Shown here one piece after another: positions 41,311 through 45,586 of a DNA stretch of 45,586 nt. Numbering within the stretch: the stretch's first letter is position 1; the number at the start of each line of letters is the position of its first letter. Made by a program: the position numbers and the translations under genes. A model generated the notes under the pieces. The model was not told the DNA's origin. It saw nothing but the letters and a program-made list of their open reading frames with translations, and made no database searches. Source of the DNA: an uncultured Ruminococcus sp. (GTDB lineage Bacteria > Bacillota > Clostridia > Oscillospirales > Ruminococcaceae); contig USEH01000001.1 in assembly GCA_900553675.1 (NCBI GenBank), positions 1-45,586 on the forward strand, given 5' to 3'.

Positions 41311-43926
41311 TTAGTACTTGAGTTCGCCGCCGTTGTCAGCAAGAAGCTGAGCCCACTCGGTTTCGTCGTAGTTGTACTTCATGTAGGTGATGCCGCCTCT
41401 GCCCATGATCGGGTTGTACTCTTCAACAACGTAGTAAACCTGCTGAGAAAGAAGGCTCATACCGCCGTCCTGAAGCATCGGGAGGTAGTCGTAGGTGTTA
41501 AGAATAGAAACCTCGAAGTTTGCAAGAATCTCAAGTCTGGTTTCGAGATCTGCATTACCTTCGCCGAAGTTGTAATCCTTGCCGTTAATGGTAACGGTAG
41601 CACCGTTAAGAGCGTCAGACCAATTCTTAAGGTTGGTGGTGATTTCTTCGCCGTCGATAGTCATAGTCATGTCAACGGTTTCAGCATTGAACCAGCCAGC
41701 GTCATAAGCGTTGGACGGATTTACATAAAGGTCGGTAAGTGAGAACGGGTTCAGAGCAGAACCGGACCAACCACCGAGAACGGTGTCGGTAAGACCTTCT
41801 CTGAGCTTGTTAGACCAGTCGTTGCCGTAAGGAGCAGACTTAACGAATTCGATCTTGCCCTCGAAAGGAGTGCCGGCGTCAACTTCGTTGATCTTCTCGT
41901 TGAGGTAGTTGATGGTCTTGGTCATAAAGTCGGAATCGGAAGAAATAGCATATTCGATTCTTACGGTCTGATCAGACTTGCCGTCGCCGTCAGCATCGGT
42001 GATGAAGCCTGCGGTAACGCCTTCGTCGAATGCAGCCTTAAAGAGCTCCTTAGCCTTTACAGGGTCGAAACCGGTGATGGAAGCAGCAGCCTCATCAAGG
42101 CTTGCATAGTCATCAACGTTTACAGAGTAGAAGGTGCAGAGTGCTCTCTTAGCAGCGTCGGTATCACGGTACTTAGCACCGGTATCGGGGTCGTAGATAT
42201 AGTTGGTACCGATAAGTCCGTAACCGCCGGATCTTGCGGGAGAAATGGTAGCTGCGAACAGGTCTCTGTCGTAAGAAACAGCCAGAGCCTTTCTGAAGTT
42301 AAGGTTGGTCATCATTTCAAGGTCAACCTTGGTCTTGTCGAAGTCAGCAGCGCCTTCACGGTTAGCAATGGATTCCTTATGACCGTTGAGGATAAGGAAG
42401 AAGATAGTTTCGGAAGGAGTTGCGTGGCAGAACTCGGAGCTTCTGTAAGTCTCAAAGTCCTCAGCCTGCAGACCGTAATCCATCAGCTGTCCTTTAAGGA
42501 ACATAAGCTTTCTGGTTGCAGCTTCTTCAACTACCTGAGTGTCGATAGCAGAAGTCCAGTACATCTGGTAGGTCTGACCGTCGGTAGGATCAACGTAGAT
42601 GTGCTTGCCATCGTTCCAGCCGTACCAGTTTTCGTTCTTTTCAAAACGCATATGCTTGTCTGCCTGGTAGTCGGTCATCTTGTAAGGACCGTAGGAAGAA
42701 GTGGTGGCAACGCTGGTGTTGTAGGTAGAAGTCCAAACACCGTTGGATTCGGTAAGGTTAGCCTCGTAAAGGTCTTCCTTAACCAGCCAGTTAGAAGTAA
42801 GGTTGTAGTAAAGGTTGAAGCCCTTGAGGGACTTAGCCAGTACTAAGGTAATCTGATAATCGCCGCTCTTGTAAAGACCAACAGTTGAATCATACTCAGC
42901 AGCAGGGTAATCATGAGCGATTACGAAGTAGTTGGGAAGGTCAGCATCGGTTTCGCCCCAAGCAGGGTTACCGGTGGTAACAGGGGTGAACAGAGCAAGG
43001 TTTTCATCAGTCAGCGGGATAAGACCGTTCTCATCAGCCATAGCGATAAGAGCTTCCCAGTTGGTAAGGTCGAATACGTTAGCGCCGTAACCTTCGTCGT
43101 CAACATAGTCCTTAAGAGTGTTTCCGCCGGTCCAGTCAAGCTTGAAGTCAAGACCGATGTACATCTTGTCGCCTTCAGCAGTAGCATACTGACCGTCAGC
43201 ACCCTTTACGAGGTCTGCAACAGCGTAAGCTGCGAGAGAATCCTTGTAAGAGGTCTTGCCGTTGTTGGCATAAGCCTCAGCACCGGCAATAACAAAGTTC
43301 TGAGAATAGTAGTCGGTAGCTCTGTAGTTCTTGAGATCGGGATCAAGAAGCTTCTTCATGGAGTATACATAGTCATCGGCGGTGATGGGTGTGCCATCTT
43401 CCCACTTAGCGTCGGGGTTGAGGTCGATGGTGTATGCATAACCGGAATCAGCAGACTCGGGAATGCCGAACTCAGGATGCTCAGCCTTTACAGCCTCGGT
43501 AACGTCAACGGGAGCGGAAGCAGCCATTTCGGGAACGATAGCGTAACCGGTAAAGTCTTCCTTGCCCTCAACGTCGTTGATAGCGTACTGAGCGCTGATA
43601 GCGTCGTTGAATACGAAGTTGTAGAAGCCCATTCTGAGGAAGTCAGCAGGATATCTGTCATCAGTGGTCTGGTATGTATGAGGGTTCCAGTTTGTAGCCA
43701 GAGTGCTTACAGAATCCTTATAAACATATTCTTTATCAGCAGCAGGAGCTACAACGTTTGCAGTATCTGCTTCGCCGTCGTTGTTGGCAGCATCATCAGG
43801 GTTGTTCGCATCGACGTTTGCATCGTCGTTTACGGGAGCATCCAACTTGTCGTCGTTAGTTCCGCAGGCAGCGAACATAGAAACTACCATAAGCACAGCT
43901 ATAAGCATTGCAAGCAGTTTTTTCAT
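41311..43926 (-). CDS. oppA: Oligopeptide-binding lipoprotein OppA (family 5), oversized
   Basis: An 871-residue extracellular solute-binding protein; the usual length is about 530-600. Signal peptide MKKLLAMLIAVLMVVSMFA with lipobox MFAAC (Cys21), then an acidic Asp/Asn/Ala linker. The SBP family 5 domain shows LATNWNPHTYQT, AKWEDGTPITADDYVYSMK (about 180-200), SYGPYKM and NLNFRKALAVSYDRD. Extra length includes an Asp-rich calcium-type loop TDADGDGKSDQTV near residue 660. It captures peptides and delivers them to OppB/OppC. The ATG at 43926 has GGAGG 8 nt upstream; an in-frame start at 43941 would overlap that site. It is read from a strong promoter about 150 nt upstream. Codon use is strongly biased (few rare codons), suggesting high expression. 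Confidence 0.92.
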   Translation of the reverse strand: MKKLLAMLIAVLMVVSMFAACGTNDDKLDAPVNDDANVDANNPDDAANNDGEADTANVVAPAADKEYVYKDSVSTLATNWNPHTYQTTDDRYPADFLRMGFYNFVFNDAISAQYAINDVEGKEDFTGYAIVPEMAASAPVDVTEAVKAEHPEFGIPESADSGYAYTIDLNPDAKWEDGTPITADDYVYSMKKLLDPDLKNYRATDYYSQNFVIAGAEAYANNGKTSYKDSLAAYAVADLVKGADGQYATAEGDKMYIGLDFKLDWTGGNTLKDYVDDEGYGANVFDLTNWEALIAMADENGLIPLTDENLALFTPVTTGNPAWGETDADLPNYFVIAHDYPAAEYDSTVGLYKSGDYQITLVLAKSLKGFNLYYNLTSNWLVKEDLYEANLTESNGVWTSTYNTSVATTSSYGPYKMTDYQADKHMRFEKNENWYGWNDGKHIYVDPTDGQTYQMYWTSAIDTQVVEEAATRKLMFLKGQLMDYGLQAEDFETYRSSEFCHATPSETIFFLILNGHKESIANREGAADFDKTKVDLEMMTNLNFRKALAVSYDRDLFAATISPARSGGYGLIGTNYIYDPDTGAKYRDTDAAKRALCTFYSVNVDDYASLDEAAASITGFDPVKAKELFKAAFDEGVTAGFITDADGDGKSDQTVRIEYAISSDSDFMTKTINYLNEKINEVDAGTPFEGKIEFVKSAPYGNDWSNKLREGLTDTVLGGWSGSALNPFSLTDLYVNPSNAYDAGWFNAETVDMTMTIDGEEITTNLKNWSDALNGATVTINGKDYNFGEGNADLETRLEILANFEVSILNTYDYLPMLQDGGMSLLSQQVYYVVEEYNPIMGRGGITYMKYNYDETEWAQLLADNGGELKY

Positions 43927-44081
43927 GTTAATTACCTCCAATAAATTTTGCGTGCATAAAGCACGATTTTATGCTTCGGCACCGTTTATACAGGTTATAC
44001 TATTATATAAGCCCGTCCGGTACGTTCGCATATCCAAAATCATAAATTGAGAAACACAACTTATGTTTTTTAGACCCTTAT

Positions 44082-44110
44082 ATTATAAAACTATGCTCAA
44101 AAAAAGTCAA
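44082..44110 (-). promoter_or_regulatory. opp operon promoter
   Basis: Minus-strand TTGACT (44110-44105), 17-bp spacer, TATAAT (44087-44082). The leader to oppA is about 150 nt and holds the small hairpin CGTGC-ATAAA-GCACG at 43951-43965. No known riboswitch was recognised. The 44111-44332 stretch is AT-rich with one weak hairpin (ACCCGA...TCGGGTTTTT, near 44212-44241) and no gene. Confidence 0.8.
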
Positions 44111-44332
44111 TAGGATTCTGAATTTATGGCATTATCCATAAAAACCAGTGCAATATTCAACTCAGTTTTGCACTTTTTGAATCATTCAGACCTGATTTTT
44201 TCAAGATTTACCCGAATTTTTTAGGAAAAGTCGGGTTTTTAGCCTTTCCTCAGCCCTGCTCAGGACAAAAAATGAAGGATTCGCATGAAAAAAATTCATT
44301 TATGGCAATAAAAAATTTTTTGAAAAAAGGTA

Positions 44333-44361
44333 TTGACATTTCACCTAAGGTATGCTACAAT
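44333..44361 (+). promoter_or_regulatory. tRNA operon promoter
   Basis: TTGACA (44333-44338), 17-bp spacer, TACAAT (44356-44361) preceded by TGC. Transcription would begin about 20 nt before tRNA-Thr. Confidence 0.85.
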
Positions 44362-44386
44362 AATCCTCGTTGCCGGTGCAGCGCTT

Positions 44387-44462
44387 GCTGGTGTAGCTCA
44401 GTTGGTAGAGCAGCTGATTTGTAATCAGCAGGTCGGGGGTTCGAGTCCGTCCACCAGCTCCA
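44387..44462 (+). tRNA. tRNA-Thr (anticodon TGT)
   Basis: A 76-base tRNA with encoded CCA. Acceptor arms GCTGGTG (44387-44393) and CACCAGC (44452-44458) pair fully; the anticodon stem CTGAT/ATCAG carries loop TTTGTAA with anticodon TGT; the T-loop GTTCGAGTC is standard. Confidence 0.95.
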
Positions 44463-44481
44463 ACCAACCAAAATTAAATAT

Positions 44482-44567
44482 GGGAGAGTTCCCGAGTGGC
44501 CAAAGGGGGCAGACTGTAAATCTGTTGCTTTTCAGCTTCGATGGTCCGAATCCATCCTCTCCCACCA
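44482..44567 (+). tRNA. tRNA-Tyr (anticodon GTA)
   Basis: An 86-base class II tRNA with a long variable arm and encoded CCA. Acceptor arms GGGAGAG and CTCTCCC pair fully; the anticodon loop CTGTAAA between CAGA and TCTG has anticodon GTA. It follows tRNA-Thr by 19 bp in one transcript. Confidence 0.95.
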
Positions 44568-44600
44568 AAAAGAAAAGCCGCGCAAGTGGCTTTTCTTTTT
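44567..44600 (+). terminator. tRNA operon terminator
   Basis: AAAAAGAAAAGCC (44567-44579) pairs perfectly with GGCTTTTCTTTTT (44588-44600) around an 8-base loop; the 3' arm supplies the T-run. It starts on the last base of tRNA-Tyr. Confidence 0.85.
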
Positions 44601-44765
44601 GTACTTTTATCTCTTCTCTCTTATCTCTTCTCTTTTCTCTTGTTTACCCCGGGGCGGCTTTTCCAGATAAAAGATAAGAGAGAAAAGTGAAAAGTGGCGG
44701 TGTCGGCTTCGCCGACGGATCTTTATCGGCTTCGCCGCTGGACGCCGCCGCTTCGCGGCTCGCTG
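44601..44765. repeat. Pyrimidine-rich inverted repeat plus TTC-loop hairpins
   Basis: A CT-rich stretch (44608-44640) is partly inverted at 44666-44695; for example CTCTCTTATCT (44616-44626) pairs with AGATAAGAGAG (44672-44682). Next come three GC-rich hairpins with TTC loops: GTCGGC-TTC-GCCGAC (44702-44716), CGGC-TTC-GCCG (44727-44737) and GCCGC-TTC-GCGGC (44747-44759). No coding frame is convincing. It resembles intergenic REP-like repeats and separates the tRNAs from the four-helix-bundle gene. Confidence 0.5.
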
Positions 44766-44803
44766 GTTTGTACGGTACACTATATTAAAGGAGAGTATGA
44801 TAT

Positions 44804-45148
44804 ATGGACAGTCCTTTGCTCAGCAAGTCTCTCGACCTAGCAACCTCTGTCGTATTATTTTACGAAGCAATATCAAAATCTCGACGGGATACTACAATCG
44901 CGAAGCAGCTTCATCGCTCTGCTACAAGCATTGGTGCTAATCTGAATGAAGCGATTTACGGCAACAGCCGCGCGGATTTTGTTTCTAAGCTTCATATATC
45001 GTTAAAAGAAACCGGTGAAAGCATATACTGGCTTACACTTTTAAAGCGAACCGGCATTTTCGGGTATGATTACGACTCTATGCTCAGCTTGGCAGAAGAA
45101 ATAAAGCGAATGTTAATAAAATCCCTGAAAACAACCAAAGACATATAA
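44804..45148 (+). CDS. Four-helix-bundle protein (S23 / 23S rRNA intervening-sequence type)
   Basis: A 114-residue protein of the family called four helix bundle protein or S23 ribosomal protein (TIGR02436-like), first noticed in 23S rRNA intervening sequences. The hallmark segments are LHRSATSIGANLNEAIYG, then FVSKLHISLKETGESIYWL and a final helix. The arginine-serine and asparagine-glutamate positions are intact. AAAGGAG lies 11 nt before the ATG. Many genomes carry such genes outside rRNA operons; their function is unknown. It sits directly downstream of a repeat region, as is common, and its stop is followed by a terminator. Confidence 0.9.
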   Translation: MDSPLLSKSLDLATSVVLFYEAISKSRRDTTIAKQLHRSATSIGANLNEAIYGNSRADFVSKLHISLKETGESIYWLTLLKRTGIFGYDYDSMLSLAEEIKRMLIKSLKTTKDI

Positions 45149-45153
45149 GCAAC

Positions 45154-45183
45154 AGCCCGCAAGGAGTCTCCTCCCTGCGGGCT
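45154..45183. terminator. Terminator between convergent genes
   Basis: AGCCCGCA (45154-45161) pairs with TGCGGGCT (45176-45183), with an inner GGAG/CTCC pairing. TATTTC follows on the plus strand. It may also serve the minus-strand ABC gene ending at 45194. Confidence 0.65.
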
Positions 45184-45193
45184 TATTTCATCA

Positions 45194-45586
45194 TCAGCTA
45201 ATATCCTCCACCTTAACCCTATCTCTCTCCTTAACATAATATGCCGCCTGAGCCGCCCAAAGCTCCTTATACAGCCCATCCTCTGCCGAAAGGCTGTCGT
45301 GGGTGCCTATCTGGACTATGCTGCCCTTGTCAAACACCGCGATCCTGTCGCAGAAGCGGCAGCTTGAAAGCCTGTGCGAGATATAAACGGCAGTCTTGTT
45401 TCCGACTATGCCGTTGAACTGCTCGTATATCGCCGCCTCGGATATCGGGTCAAGCGCGGCTGTGGGCTCGTCTAAGATGATAAACGGCGCGTTTTTGTAA
45501 AGTGCCCGCGCAAGCGCGATTTTCTGGGCTTCTCCGCCCGAAATCTCTATGCCGTTTTTGTCGAAATTCTTATATAGATACGTCTC
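45194..45586 (-). CDS. ABC exporter (fused permease-ATPase), C-terminal end
   Basis: The last 130 residues of an ABC-type exporter nucleotide-binding domain, cut by the window edge. The signature ISGGEAQKIALARAL, Walker B FIILDEPTAALDP and H-loop YISHRLSSC are followed by VFDKGSIVQIGTHDSL, a tail typical of MsbA/bacteriocin-type exporters with fused membrane domains. The Walker A and the membrane part lie outside. Signature-region wording (SGGEAQK instead of SGGQRQR) is common in one half of heterodimeric exporters. Substrate unknown. The reading ends at a TGA (45194-45196). Confidence 0.88.
   Translation of the reverse strand, partial: ETYLYKNFDKNGIEISGGEAQKIALARALYKNAPFIILDEPTAALDPISEAAIYEQFNGIVGNKTAVYISHRLSSCRFCDRIAVFDKGSIVQIGTHDSLSAEDGLYKELWAAQAAYYVKERDRVKVEDIS

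Noticed and set aside
42913..43944. A 343-codon open frame opposite oppA
   Set aside because: It is antisense to a clear binding-protein gene, has no domain, and arises from the biased codon use of oppA.
43927..44081. Riboswitch in the oppA leader
   Set aside because: Only one 5-bp hairpin is visible and no known riboswitch core was recognised.

Overview
The window looks like a chromosomal segment of a low-to-middling-GC Firmicute, most likely a Ruminococcus-like gut member of the Oscillospiraceae. This is an inference from gene content and signals: AGGAGG-type ribosome binding sites, sigma-A promoters with 17-bp spacers, many lipoprotein signal peptides, secreted glycoside hydrolases, a DUF1385-prmC pair, CotH and fibronectin III surface proteins, and an Opp transporter with enlarged subunits. 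No phage, transposase, CRISPR array or rRNA was seen.

Layout. 1-563: start of murA (minus strand, cut by the edge). 1019-2584: FGGY sugar kinase behind a near-perfect promoter. 2692-3975: a CYTH protein diverging from a DUF4160-DUF2442 pair whose first gene is frameshifted. 4134-6946: GH5 endoglucanase and GH43 lipoproteins for plant polysaccharide breakdown. 7010-12858 (minus): recA-recX-rimO-pgsA-spermidine synthase-like-GNAT, read from a promoter before recA. 12958-18940 (minus): FG-GAP-like lipoprotein, response regulator, histidine kinase, DUF1385, prmC and a hexapeptide acetyltransferase as a tight operon. 19059-20414: citrate synthase. 20607-25019 (minus): CotH/LTD surface protein followed by an LtaS-like sulfatase. 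25269-26512 (plus): YitT and MmcQ/YjbR proteins. 26640-29090 (minus): large secreted fibronectin III protein. 29302-31224 (plus): galM and a radical SAM protein. 31381-34236 (minus): beta-helix lipoprotein. 34332-34589: GC-rich inverted-repeat element. 34674-43926 (minus): oppA-B-C-D-F plus a DUF3899 protein. 44387-44567: tRNA-Thr and tRNA-Tyr. 44601-44765: repeat region. 44804-45148: four-helix-bundle protein. 45194-45586: end of an ABC exporter gene.

The points most worth a second look are in the opp operon. OppD has an in-frame TAG followed by an intact 56-codon family-typical tail that overlaps the oppF start. Four of the five subunits carry large insertions or are oversized. The 329-bp oppA-oppB spacer is tiled with stem-loops. 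Also notable are a terminator that overlaps the promoter of the sensor operon, the single-base frameshift in the DUF4160 gene, and two GC-rich repeat elements.

Family names come from recognised motifs and overall resemblance; no database search was run.
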